DNA of 36,066 nt from Promethearchaeota archaeon (GTDB taxonomy: Archaea > Asgardarchaeota > Lokiarchaeia > Sigyniarchaeales > SOKP01). Position 1 is the first letter of the stretch. Every line of letters begins with the position of its first letter. The notes beneath the pieces are model-generated. The model was not told the DNA's origin, ran no database searches, and was given only the letters and a program-made list of their open reading frames with translations. The position numbers and the translations under genes were made by a program. Of this stretch, positions 8,529-17,075 are shown in pieces. Where the stretch lies: NCBI GenBank assembly GCA_019894885.1, contig JAGXNP010000010.1:1-36066 (forward strand), in the 5' to 3' direction.

Positions 8529-8819
8529 ATGCTAAAACAATCGAAAAACTATATTATTATGAATCCAGATGATAATTGTGCTACTGCTCTGGAAGATATA
8601 TCAAAAAATTCACAAATTCAAATAAGGGAAAATTCCATTATTATTAACTATAATATACCTTTAGGACATAAAATCGCTTTAGAAGACATCGAAAAAGGTG
8701 ATATGGTTAAAAAATATGGTCATACTATAGGGTTTGCTACTGAAGATATAAATAAAGGAGATTGGATACATACTCATAATCTTACAAGCCAGTATCTCAA
8801 GGAGGTTGTGAAAACATGA
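8529..8819 (+). CDS. Altronate dehydratase / sulfolactate sulfo-lyase small subunit (SAF domain)
   Basis: A 96-residue SAF-domain protein. It contains DNCATALEDISKNSQ, then NIPLGHKIALEDIEKGDMVK and GHTIGFATEDINKGDWIHTH, the GHKIA/KYG..IG.A..DI..G.W.HTHN pattern of the UxaA N-terminal domain. In E. coli UxaA this domain is fused to the large domain; here it is separate, as in (2R)-sulfolactate sulfo-lyase (SuyA/SuyB) and split sugar-acid dehydratases. The stop overlaps the start of the large subunit by four bases, so the two are translated together. Confidence 0.88.
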   Translation: MLKQSKNYIIMNPDDNCATALEDISKNSQIQIRENSIIINYNIPLGHKIALEDIEKGDMVKKYGHTIGFATEDINKGDWIHTHNLTSQYLKEVVKT

Positions 8820-10003
8820 ATGAAGAATTTATGGGGTATCAACGAACGAATGGAGAAGTAGGAATTAGAAATAAAATAGCAATAATTTCTTCCGTTGTAT
8901 GCGTAAATCATATAGTTCAGCAAATCGCTAATAAAGTTAAGGATGCTGTGCCTATTACTCATCCTTTAGGATGTGGTCAATTTGGACCTGATTATAGCAA
9001 CACTTTGAATACTTTAATTGGTTTAGGAAAAAACCCTAATGTGTTTGGAGCTGTAGTTGTTGGTTTAGGATGTGAAAATATCAGTAGTAGATTAATAGCT
9101 AAAAATATCAAGAAATCAAAAAAACCGGTTGAATTTTTTGATTTACAAGAAGTTAAAGGAGGATCACCAGCTGCAATAGAAAAAGGTATTATCCTTGGGA
9201 ACAGAATTTCTGAGGAAGCAAGAGAATTGAAAAGAGAACCATTTGATTTCTCCCATATCGTTTTAGGATTAGAATGTGGAGGATCAGATTCAATTTCTGG
9301 AATTTCAGCAAATCCAGTTTTAGGAATTATATCTGATAGAATTGTTAAATGTGGAGGGACTTCTATTTTAGCAGAATTTACGGAATGGATTGGGACTGAA
9401 CATTTATTAATTAAACGAGCAATTGATAAAAGTGTCGCAGAACAAATACATAACTTACTCTCCGGTTTTTTAGAAAATCTAAAAGATTTAGGCATTAATT
9501 TTCTTGGAGTACAACCCACACCTGGGAATATTCAAGGCGGTTTAACAACTATCGAAGAAAAAAGTCTAGGTTCCATAGCAAAAGCTGGAAAATCTCCTAT
9601 TCAGGGTCTAATTCAATATACAGAAAAACCTAAAGGGAAAGGTTTGTGGTTAATGATCGAACCAAGTTTGGATGTTGAATCTATGACTGGATTAGCTGCA
9701 GTAGGAGCAAATATTATTGCCATGACGACAGGAAGAGGTAGTCCTTGTGGAAATCCTGTAGCTCCTGTGATAAAATTATGCGGGAATCCAAAAACTTGTG
9801 AATGGATGGCAGAAAACATTGATGTTGATGTAAGTTCAATAATTAAAGGAGAAGATTCCGTGGAGGAACTTGCAGAAGTTCTGTGGTTAAGAATGAAAAA
9901 GGTATTGAACGGTGAAAAAACTCAAGCAGAAAATTTAGGTTTTAATGATATAGCGATTTGGAGAAATACAGCATCACCGTTTCAATACATGCATTGTAAA
10001 TAA
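8816..10003 (+). CDS. UxaA/SuyB-family dehydratase large subunit
   Basis: A 395-residue catalytic subunit of the altronate/galactarate dehydratase superfamily. It opens with GYQRTNGEVGIRNKIAIISS. HPLGCGQFG (about 43-51), VVGLGCEN (about 79-86), LGLECGGSDSISGISANP (about 144-161) and the C-terminal TTGRGSPCGNPVAPVIKLCG (about 305-324) carry conserved Cys and His positions that could bind the catalytic metal or Fe-S. A strong Shine-Dalgarno site (AAGGAGGTTGTG, 8799-8810) precedes the ATG. With the SAF subunit it should eliminate water from a sugar acid, or sulfite from sulfolactate; sequence alone does not decide which. Confidence 0.88.
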   Translation: MNEEFMGYQRTNGEVGIRNKIAIISSVVCVNHIVQQIANKVKDAVPITHPLGCGQFGPDYSNTLNTLIGLGKNPNVFGAVVVGLGCENISSRLIAKNIKKSKKPVEFFDLQEVKGGSPAAIEKGIILGNRISEEARELKREPFDFSHIVLGLECGGSDSISGISANPVLGIISDRIVKCGGTSILAEFTEWIGTEHLLIKRAIDKSVAEQIHNLLSGFLENLKDLGINFLGVQPTPGNIQGGLTTIEEKSLGSIAKAGKSPIQGLIQYTEKPKGKGLWLMIEPSLDVESMTGLAAVGANIIAMTTGRGSPCGNPVAPVIKLCGNPKTCEWMAENIDVDVSSIIKGEDSVEELAEVLWLRMKKVLNGEKTQAENLGFNDIAIWRNTASPFQYMHCK

Positions 10004-10015
10004 AAAGAGGATAAC

Positions 10016-11317
10016 TTATAAAAACGGATTTTTATCTTTAAAAATCTTCTCTTTATATTGCTCCAGATGTGGGGGAGCTAAACCTTTTTCTGTTGCTTCT
10101 TTTTTCATATCTTTTAGAATCTCACTACAATTTATTGAAACCGGACACCAGTGATAACAGTTTTCGCATCCTGTACAGAGAAAAAGACCATCATTTACAG
10201 CAGCTTCGATTCCATTATGAATATAATCCCGTATTATAGCAGTGGCACCTAAACCATACTTTGAAGCGTAAATATTTCCAAATGCTCGTGAAGCAGTGCA
10301 TGGATAAATACAGCTCTTACAACCAATACATTTCAAGAAATCCTGGTAAATGAGATTTTCTCTAGCAGCTTTCGTTCGCCAATCATCGACAAGGATGACA
10401 ACTACTTCTTTTGCTCCATACATACCTTGAACACTTGTACCTTGTATATCAGATGTATTTGAGGGTCCTGAAATGAGACTTATGTAATTAAAAGAAACAT
10501 TGTTAATCCGAGATTGTAATTTAGTCACTAATATTGCATCAAATATGGTAGGAACGATTTTTGTGATGCCACATACAACTATATGCTTTTCAGTTGCTCT
10601 AGTAATAAGACTGATGTTTCCTTCGTTTTCTCCTAAAACAATTGTTCCATCTTCAGCAGATATAGCATTTGCTGATGTTAATGAGATTTTTACATCATTG
10701 AGTAATTCATTTCTGTAAGTGTTTCTAAAATAATCAACGATAGCTTGGGCTTTAGGTTCGAGTTCTATTCCATATATTTCCTTTATTTTGTTAGCTATTT
10801 CTTCTTCAGTAAAATGAGCTCCTGGACCTACTTGAAAGCTTGGCAATTTATATTCGAATAGTTGAACCAACACATCACCTAAATCAGTTTCTTTAATTTT
10901 GATCTCATTCTTCTTTAGCACATCTATAATCCCAATGTCTTTAGCTTCGGTCGATTTTGATTTATATATGATCTTAGCATCTCCCAATTCCTGCATGAAA
11001 ATCTTTTGAGCTTCTTCATTAGTTTTTGCATAATAGACGATGAAGTTCTTTTTCCGCATTATTTCGATACATTGCTCAACATACGACTCCATATGGTCAA
11101 CGAAGTCTACTCGCATCTTAACCAGGTTTTCACGATTTTGATCCACGAATTCTCGACTTGAATCTTCATATAAATACTTTAAATCATGTTGTCTGGTTTT
11201 TATTGTGCAAGCAAATTTCCAGAAATTTCCAAATTGCTTTTCTAATGTCCCTTCTTCTTGGGAAACTTCAACATTTCTCTTTACTTTCTCATATAATTTT
11301 TTTCCGTTTTCATTCAT
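10016..11317 (-). CDS. LutB-like LUD-domain iron-sulfur protein (lactate/hydroxyacid oxidation)
   Basis: A 433-residue protein. The middle (about 85-300) is a LUD domain, with VYYAKTNEEAQKIFMQELGD, LVQLFEYKLPSFQVGPGAHF, ISLTSANAISAEDGTIVLGE and LISGPSNTSDIQGTSVQGMY. The C-terminal part has two [4Fe-4S] motifs, CIGCKSCIYPC (near residue 330) and CTGCENCYHWCP (near residue 380). LutB works with LutA and LutC in quinone- or electron-carrier-linked oxidation of L-lactate. A LutA-like partner lies immediately upstream with an 8-bp overlap; no separate LutC is in the window. The oxidised hydroxyacid is not determinable, and the link to the convergent UxaA/SuyB pair is inference from position. Confidence 0.85.
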   Translation of the reverse strand: MNENGKKLYEKVKRNVEVSQEEGTLEKQFGNFWKFACTIKTRQHDLKYLYEDSSREFVDQNRENLVKMRVDFVDHMESYVEQCIEIMRKKNFIVYYAKTNEEAQKIFMQELGDAKIIYKSKSTEAKDIGIIDVLKKNEIKIKETDLGDVLVQLFEYKLPSFQVGPGAHFTEEEIANKIKEIYGIELEPKAQAIVDYFRNTYRNELLNDVKISLTSANAISAEDGTIVLGENEGNISLITRATEKHIVVCGITKIVPTIFDAILVTKLQSRINNVSFNYISLISGPSNTSDIQGTSVQGMYGAKEVVVILVDDWRTKAARENLIYQDFLKCIGCKSCIYPCTASRAFGNIYASKYGLGATAIIRDYIHNGIEAAVNDGLFLCTGCENCYHWCPVSINCSEILKDMKKEATEKGLAPPHLEQYKEKIFKDKNPFL

Positions 11318-12050
11318 TAAGTGGATCAGCTCCTTCCATAATGTTTACAATAAAATCTTCGAATTTGATCACCGATTTCTTTATTTGGTACTCTTCTCTG
11401 ATTCGGGTTAATGCAGTAAAGCAGAATGGGCATGCTGTTAGTAATATTTTACCTCGTTTTAATTGATCAAAAATTAATTTTGAATTGTAATCACTATTTT
11501 CTTTAAATATTGAATAAACACCTCCTCCAGCGCCACAACAGATACTATTAGTTTTATTATTTTCCATTTCCCTGACTTCAATGTTTTCGATTGAATTTAG
11601 GATTTGTCTTGGTTCCTCAAGAATAGGAATCACCGCATTTCTTAAATGACAAGCATCGTGGTAACTAACTTTTAAATTCTTACCAGAATATTTTAGGTCT
11701 AATTTTGATAAATTCTCTGGTTCAGCTAAAAATTGAAGAAAATGTTTAACTTTAACTTTAAAATCTTTTCCTATAAATTGGCTGTAATATTTAGTTAAAT
11801 AATTATAGCATCCAGCACAAATAGTCACGATTTCAGAGACATCATTTAATTCGAACCAGTTATTTACATATTCCACATGATCTTTTAACTCCATGTCACT
11901 TCCAATATGATAAGATAAAGCCCCGCAACACGGAACATCATCTAGAACTGTGTAATTTGGATCTAGGTAATTAATAATTTTAATTGCATTTTTACATGTC
12001 TCTTGATAACGAGTTTTTGATAAACATCCTAAATAAATTAATTTGGTCAA
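11310..12050 (-). CDS. LutA/HdrB-like CCG-domain iron-sulfur protein
   Basis: A 246-residue protein with two cysteine-rich CCG domains. The first spans LGCLSKTRY, DVPCCGALSYH and CAGCYNYL. The second spans SYHDACHLRN, SICCGAGGGVYS and ACPFCFTAL. This arrangement binds the [4Fe-4S]-type clusters of heterodisulfide reductase HdrB, glycolate oxidase GlcF and LutA. It is the first gene of a two-gene unit with the LutB-like protein, so LutA is the best role: an electron-transfer subunit of a lactate/hydroxyacid-oxidising complex. An HdrB-like role cannot be excluded from sequence. Confidence 0.87.
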   Translation of the reverse strand: MTKLIYLGCLSKTRYQETCKNAIKIINYLDPNYTVLDDVPCCGALSYHIGSDMELKDHVEYVNNWFELNDVSEIVTICAGCYNYLTKYYSQFIGKDFKVKVKHFLQFLAEPENLSKLDLKYSGKNLKVSYHDACHLRNAVIPILEEPRQILNSIENIEVREMENNKTNSICCGAGGGVYSIFKENSDYNSKLIFDQLKRGKILLTACPFCFTALTRIREEYQIKKSVIKFEDFIVNIMEGADPLNE

Positions 12051-12214
12051 TTTTTAATCGCAACTCCCAATTTCTAAATAATTTAAGATAGATATTTGAT
12101 ATTAAAATTGTTTACTGATTTCTATTATTTACTCAAAATCCTACGATTCTTAGAAAATTATATACTTTATTATAACAATATATTCAAAAATGCTTAAAAA
12201 TGATTAAATCGAAA

Positions 12215-12222
12215 TTTATAAT
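12215..12222 (+). promoter_or_regulatory. Probable TATA box of the kor operon
   Basis: TTTATAAT, preceded by the purine-rich stretch CGAAA that could act as a BRE, lies 34-41 bases before the GTG start of korD. Spacing fits a transcription start near 12245 with a short leader. Confidence 0.5.
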
Positions 12223-12255
12223 GATTAGAATATTTAACTAAATATTAGAGAAAAA

Positions 12256-12549
12256 GTGAGTTGGTTTAAAATTCCAAAATTATTAGAAAACAAGGAGAAG
12301 AATTTTTCACTATTCTTGAATAAAAATAGGTGTGGAGGCTGCCAAGCTTGCGTGTATGTGTGCCCAACGGGTATTTTAGAGATGGGAGGCGAGTTAAATA
12401 TGAGAATCGCTTATACTCCACGAGTTAAAGAGGGAAAAGGAAAATATTGTACTGCGTGTAAGCGATGTGAATATGGTTGCCCAGATTGGTGTATATATAT
12501 TTTAGATGAATCTGAAAAAGAAAATATGGCAAAAAAAGCTAAAGCATAA
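12256..12549 (+). CDS. korD: 2-oxoacid:ferredoxin oxidoreductase delta subunit (two-cluster ferredoxin)
   Basis: A 97-residue ferredoxin-type subunit carrying two [4Fe-4S] motifs, CGGCQACVYVCP (about 27-38) and CTACKRCEYGCPDWC (about 68-82). It is first in a D-A-B-C operon, the order seen for archaeal 2-oxoglutarate oxidoreductases, and moves electrons from the TPP centre to free ferredoxin. The start is GTG; no upstream ATG is available in frame. The next gene begins 18 bp later. Confidence 0.9.
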   Translation: MSWFKIPKLLENKEKNFSLFLNKNRCGGCQACVYVCPTGILEMGGELNMRIAYTPRVKEGKGKYCTACKRCEYGCPDWCIYILDESEKENMAKKAKA

Positions 12550-12567
12550 TGAGGTGAAAATAAAAAT

Positions 12568-13731
12568 ATGGGAAATAATATGAGATTCATGCCAGAAGGT
12601 AAATATTTAATGATGGGGAACATCGCAATGTCTGAGGGTGCGTTGGCTGCGGGATTAAATTTTTTTGGAGGTTATCCGATCACACCAAGTACAGAAGTAA
12701 TAGAACATTTAGCGGCTAGATTACCGCAAGTTGGGGGGGTGTGTATGCAAATGGAGGACGAACTTGCATCTATTAATGCAGTTATTGGAGCATCTTTAGT
12801 CGGAGCAAAAGCTATGACAGCAACATCGGGTCCGGGGATTGCTTTGATGACAGAAACAATCTCTATGGCAGCAAATCTAGAAATCCCCTTTGTTTTTTGT
12901 GATGTACAACGAAATGGTCCAGGAACGGGATATGTAACCGAACCTCATCATAACGATATTGGATTAATGAGATTTGCTGGAAACGGTGAGTTTCAAGTTA
13001 TTACTTTAGCACCTATGAGCTGTCAAGAATTATACGATCTAACAATCGTTGCTTTTAATTTTGCAGAGACTTACCGTTGCCCTGTCTTCATTATGTCAGA
13101 TGCTTATCTAGGACATCTTCACGAAGTAGTTAAAATACCATCTAAGGAAAAAGTGGAAAAGATGGTAATAAAGCGGGAAATACCTGAAGATATCATTGGA
13201 AAATTTTCTTATAAAGATGAAAGTACAGGAAAATATATTATCCCTAAACCACCGATTATGGGTACTGACTATTGTCCGCCTATGTTCCTCTCACAGCCTC
13301 ATAGTCTTGAAGGTATGCCAACTCCTAAACCTCAAATATTTACTGAAATGATGATAAAAAAAATAACAAGCAATATTGATAAAATAGCTCTTACGGACAC
13401 TTATAAATTGGATGATGCTGAAATAATCATAATAGCGTATGGACTGCCTGTTAGAGCGAGTTATCGGGCTGTTGATTTAGCTCGAAAAGAAGGGATAAAA
13501 GTTGGAATTCTTAGGTTGATAACAATTTGGCCTTTTCCAGACGAAAAAGTTAAAGAAACGGTTAAAGATGCCAAAGTGGTTATAGTTCCAGAATTAAATT
13601 ACACAGGAGTTATAGCGGAACAAGTCGAAAGGGTTACAAACCTTAATACTCCTGTAATTAGAATTCCAAATGTATGTGAAATTCATCATCCACACGATAT
13701 TTTAAAAGTTATAAAGGAGGTGGATAAATAG
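12568..13731 (+). CDS. korA: 2-oxoacid:ferredoxin oxidoreductase alpha subunit (2-oxoglutarate type)
   Basis: A 387-residue alpha subunit. GGYPITPSTEVIEHLAARLP (about 30-49) and MEDELASINAVIGASLVGAK followed by ATSGPGIALMTETISMA are the pyrimidine-domain signatures. RNGPGTGYVTEPHHNDI contributes to the TPP site. Domain II near the C-terminus includes IIIIAYGLPVRASYRAVDLA and LRLITIWPFPDEKV. With KorB, C and D it oxidatively decarboxylates a 2-oxoacid to its acyl-CoA and reduces ferredoxin. The PITPSTEVIE form favours 2-oxoglutarate over pyruvate, but 2-oxoisovalerate remains possible. GAGGTGA precedes the ATG; the stop overlaps the korB start. Confidence 0.92.
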   Translation: MGNNMRFMPEGKYLMMGNIAMSEGALAAGLNFFGGYPITPSTEVIEHLAARLPQVGGVCMQMEDELASINAVIGASLVGAKAMTATSGPGIALMTETISMAANLEIPFVFCDVQRNGPGTGYVTEPHHNDIGLMRFAGNGEFQVITLAPMSCQELYDLTIVAFNFAETYRCPVFIMSDAYLGHLHEVVKIPSKEKVEKMVIKREIPEDIIGKFSYKDESTGKYIIPKPPIMGTDYCPPMFLSQPHSLEGMPTPKPQIFTEMMIKKITSNIDKIALTDTYKLDDAEIIIIAYGLPVRASYRAVDLARKEGIKVGILRLITIWPFPDEKVKETVKDAKVVIVPELNYTGVIAEQVERVTNLNTPVIRIPNVCEIHHPHDILKVIKEVDK

Positions 13732-14648
13732 TGTCGGGAATAGGGCCTATGTATCCAAATGAAAAGCCAGAGAATCCATATGTCTTAGTATCATACGCTG
13801 GACATTTATTAGGAAACTATTCGTCTAGATTATGCGCAGGTTGTGGATATGGAATCATCGGGCATATCTTTACCCGACTATTTGAAGATGAAAAACTTGA
13901 TCCAAAACTATATCCACTAGTTCTTGGTATAGGGTGCTATTCTCAAATGCTATTAACAGTACACTACGCAACCCAAAAAGTTCTATCTCTCCACGGCCGT
14001 GCGCCTGCTTTAGCGACAGGTATGAAAATGGCAAATCCTCAAATGAAACCAATAATTTTTACTGGTGATGGAGATTGTTTGGGTATTGGAGGTAATCATT
14101 TTATACACACATGCCGTCGAAATTTGGATTGTATTATTTTAATTTTCAATAATAGCATTTACGCAATGACAGGTGGACAGGGTGCACCTACGACATTATT
14201 TGGTGCCAAAAGTACAACGACACCATATAAAATGTTTGAAAATCGAAGCGATGGAGTTAAACTGGCTTTGGCTGCGGGAGCAACTTATGTAGCGCGAACA
14301 ACAGTTGCTCATCCACGCACTTTTATGAAGTATTTTAGAAAGGCACTGAAGCATAAGGGAACCTCTGTAATAGAATTAATTACGCCTTGTGTTACTTATT
14401 TCGGGAGAAAAAATTTAAATAACCTTGGAGCTGAATATTTAGGATTAAAAGGAGAGAAGATGGATACAGCAGGTAAGATGATAGATTGGATAAAAAGAAA
14501 TAGTATAAGAGTAAATCAAGCCAAGTTCATGAATGAAGAAGAACTATTTAACAAATATATTATTGGAGAATTTAGATACGCACCAGATCAACCCGAGTAT
14601 TCCGATGAATATGCTAAAATACAAAAAATAGCAAGAGGAGGTATATGA
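13731..14648 (+). CDS. korB: 2-oxoacid:ferredoxin oxidoreductase beta subunit (TPP-binding)
   Basis: A 305-residue beta subunit. RLCAGCGYGIIGHIFTRL (about 33-50) is the N-terminal conserved cysteine region. The TPP/Mg motif is GDGDCLGIGGNHFIHTCRRN followed by IFNNSIYAMTGGQGAPTT (about 110-150), in the GDG...NN pattern. The start is GTG, overlapping the korA stop by one base, with AAGGAGGTGGAT inside the end of korA as its ribosome binding site. The TGGQGAPTT stretch is standard in Kor/Por beta subunits. Confidence 0.93.
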   Translation: MSGIGPMYPNEKPENPYVLVSYAGHLLGNYSSRLCAGCGYGIIGHIFTRLFEDEKLDPKLYPLVLGIGCYSQMLLTVHYATQKVLSLHGRAPALATGMKMANPQMKPIIFTGDGDCLGIGGNHFIHTCRRNLDCIILIFNNSIYAMTGGQGAPTTLFGAKSTTTPYKMFENRSDGVKLALAAGATYVARTTVAHPRTFMKYFRKALKHKGTSVIELITPCVTYFGRKNLNNLGAEYLGLKGEKMDTAGKMIDWIKRNSIRVNQAKFMNEEELFNKYIIGEFRYAPDQPEYSDEYAKIQKIARGGI

Positions 14649-14652
14649 AAAA

Positions 14653-15252
14653 GTGACTCGCTATGAAATTCGAGTAAGTGGATTTGGTGGACAAGGAGTT
14701 ATCACTCTTAGTAAAATGATAATAATGGCGAGCTCAATCTATGAGGGACTTGCTGCTACACAAACTGAAGCCTATTCCGCAGCTGCGAGAGGAGGAAAAT
14801 GTTGGGCAGAAGTAGTTGTTGAATTAGATAAAAATATAGAACTTATAGATTACCCTAAAGCTTTGAAACCTTACGATTTTTTAATCGTCTTATCAGAAGA
14901 ATCTGCTAATGATGTTAAGGTAGATTTTATAAAGGACGAGGAAAACACAGGATTTTTAATATGGGACCCCACTACAATTAAAAAACTCAAGGTAGGAAAA
15001 AAAATTAATAAGGTTTTGGGCATTCCCGTTCAAAAATTAGCAGTTGAAAAGTTCGGGAATATTGTTTTTGGAAACTCAATTTTGTTTGGTATCTTTACGA
15101 TACTTTCGGGAATCTTTTCCGAAGAATCTGCCTTAGAAACTATAAAGAAGTTTGTTCCGAATTCTACTTTAGATAAAAACTTAGAAGCTTTTGAACTAGG
15201 AAAACAAGAAGCAATGAATTTTCTAAACAAAATAAAGGAGGAGAATAATTAG
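14653..15252 (+). CDS. korC: 2-oxoacid:ferredoxin oxidoreductase gamma subunit
   Basis: A 199-residue gamma subunit. RVSGFGGQGVITLSKMIIMA (about 7-26) is the glycine-rich opening motif, and TEAYSAAARGGKCWAEVVVE (about 39-58) is the conserved 'RGG' region facing the alpha/beta core. It starts with GTG four bases after the korB stop, with AGAGGAGGTAT as ribosome binding site. Length and order match archaeal KorC. Confidence 0.92.
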   Translation: MTRYEIRVSGFGGQGVITLSKMIIMASSIYEGLAATQTEAYSAAARGGKCWAEVVVELDKNIELIDYPKALKPYDFLIVLSEESANDVKVDFIKDEENTGFLIWDPTTIKKLKVGKKINKVLGIPVQKLAVEKFGNIVFGNSILFGIFTILSGIFSEESALETIKKFVPNSTLDKNLEAFELGKQEAMNFLNKIKEENN

Positions 15253-15253
15253 A

Positions 15254-17071
15254 ATGTATTTTGGGAAGGTTCAAAAAGGTTGGAAAGAGTTATATGAAGA
15301 AATAATTCAAACTGGGAAATGTGTATACTGTGGAGCATGTGGGGCATTTTGTGCAAACATTCTATTTGATAAAGAAAATGAGATTCCAATAGAAGATGGG
15401 TCCTGCAAAGATATGAACACATGTAAAGAAGGATATGGACTTTGCTATAATCTCTGTCCAAAAACCGAAACCGAATCGATATCTTTGTCGTTATTAGACA
15501 ATTGGGTTTTTGGAAAGAAACATGATAAGATTTTAGGGCATTATCTTGATATCGTTTCAGTTAAGCTAACAGAAAAAGCAAGAAAAAAGATACCAACTAA
15601 TGCTGGTCCATTAACAGGGTTAATATGGCTCGCCATGGAAAATAACTTAATTGATTCGTCCATTATAACTGATAAAGACGATAACTTTAGACCGTTCCCT
15701 ATAATAGCCCAGAATTCTCAGGACATAATCAAAGGAGCCGGATATAAACCAAGTCAAGGTCCATTACTTTCACTATTAGGAGATGCTATCAATAAAGAAA
15801 GCGCAGATATTGCCGTTGTAGGTACTCCTTGTCAGATTCAAGCTCTAAGAAAACTACAAAATCACCCTGCATTTGATTACGAAGCATATGATTTAGTATC
15901 ATTAGCTATTGGGACTTTTTGTTTTGGAACTTATTATAATCAATTATTAAAACTGGTTTTTAATGAATTCGGGATCAAAGCTAGCGAGATAGAAAAAATA
16001 AATACCGATAAAGATAACTTTAACATGAATATAATCTGTAATTCGACTGTAAAAGAAATACCACTAAATACTTTATACGAAAAAGCGATTAGAAAAGCTT
16101 GTTTTTCTTGTTCTGATTACACAGCTTCTTTCGCAGATTTATCAATTGGAATATATGGTAGTAAAGAGGGGTGGAATACACTAATCGTTAGAACTGAAAG
16201 AGGAAAACAAGTATATGAATTAGCCATTGAACAAGGGTTCATCGAAACAATGCCTTTAGAACATAATATGAAAGAAATTATTTTGGATCTTACCAGAAGT
16301 AAAACTGATATAGTCAAGATAGAATCAATAACTCAACATTCCCCTGAAATTAAAAGTATTACGGTTAGAAACTCGAGGATTGCGGACGCTTACAAACCGG
16401 GAATGTTTGTCATTTTATGGCTTCCTGATGTTGACTTCTTACCAATGTCCATCTCAAGCATTAATGACGACCTTATAGAAGTAACCTTTAAAAAAATAGG
16501 GGAGGGAACATCCAAATTATTTGATTTAACTGAAGGAGACTCAATTGGAATTAGAGGTCCTTTTGGAAATGCTTTTAATTATGAGGATTCGAAAAATATT
16601 CTAGTAGTAGGAGGAGGGATGGGAATCGCAGCCTTAACATCCTTAATAGAAACTCTAAAACAAAATAAGTCAAATGTTCAAGTTGCAATTGGAGCTAAAG
16701 ATGAAGATTCGTTAATATTCGCTGAGAGATTGTTAAGATTGATTCCCAATACGATGTGTACTACTGAAGACGGATCTGTTGGTAAGAAATGTGTTGTAAC
16801 TAATCCCGTTGAAGATCTAATTAATAACGAGAACTTTGATTTGATTATTACGTGTGGACCCGAAATTATGATGAAAAAAGTTTTTGAACTAGCGAATTCA
16901 AAGAATATCGAAATTCAAGCCAGTTTAGAAAGAAAAATGAAATGTGGGCTAGGAATATGTGGTTCTTGTTGCATAGGAGCAAATAATAATACTCCTGTTT
17001 GCAAAGATGGCCCCATCTTTAATTCTGATCAATTGAAAAGCTTCCCTAAATTTGGTACATATTCCAAATAA
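15254..17071 (+). CDS. FrhB-PyrK fusion: F420/Fe-S oxidoreductase joined to a FAD/NAD/[2Fe-2S] electron-transfer module
   Basis: A 605-residue two-part flavoprotein. The N-terminal part has Fe-S ligands C23, C26, C29, C33 and a second cysteine group C51, C57, C64, C68, then an FrhB/FdhB-type body: VVGTPCQIQALRKLQ, LAIGTFCFGTYYNQLL, KACFSCSDYTASFADLSIG. This family reduces or oxidises coenzyme F420 using FAD and Fe-S. From about residue 350 a PyrK-like module follows: KPGMFVILWLP, LPMSISSIN (FAD; the usual Arg is Leu), GIRGPFGNAF, VVGGGMGIAALTSL (NAD loop), and [2Fe-2S] ligands C564, C569, C572, C583. It is the last gene of the kor operon, two bases after korC with AAGGAGGAGAAT before its ATG. 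I infer it links Kor-derived ferredoxin electrons to F420 and/or NAD(P). The partners are not proven. Confidence 0.85.
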   Translation: MYFGKVQKGWKELYEEIIQTGKCVYCGACGAFCANILFDKENEIPIEDGSCKDMNTCKEGYGLCYNLCPKTETESISLSLLDNWVFGKKHDKILGHYLDIVSVKLTEKARKKIPTNAGPLTGLIWLAMENNLIDSSIITDKDDNFRPFPIIAQNSQDIIKGAGYKPSQGPLLSLLGDAINKESADIAVVGTPCQIQALRKLQNHPAFDYEAYDLVSLAIGTFCFGTYYNQLLKLVFNEFGIKASEIEKINTDKDNFNMNIICNSTVKEIPLNTLYEKAIRKACFSCSDYTASFADLSIGIYGSKEGWNTLIVRTERGKQVYELAIEQGFIETMPLEHNMKEIILDLTRSKTDIVKIESITQHSPEIKSITVRNSRIADAYKPGMFVILWLPDVDFLPMSISSINDDLIEVTFKKIGEGTSKLFDLTEGDSIGIRGPFGNAFNYEDSKNILVVGGGMGIAALTSLIETLKQNKSNVQVAIGAKDEDSLIFAERLLRLIPNTMCTTEDGSVGKKCVVTNPVEDLINNENFDLIITCGPEIMMKKVFELANSKNIEIQASLERKMKCGLGICGSCCIGANNNTPVCKDGPIFNSDQLKSFPKFGTYSK

Positions 17072-17075
17072 TTAA

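Noticed and set aside
8992-9519. A 175-codon antisense open frame inside the UxaA/SuyB large subunit gene
   Set aside because: The sense frame carries conserved UxaA-family motifs through the same interval.
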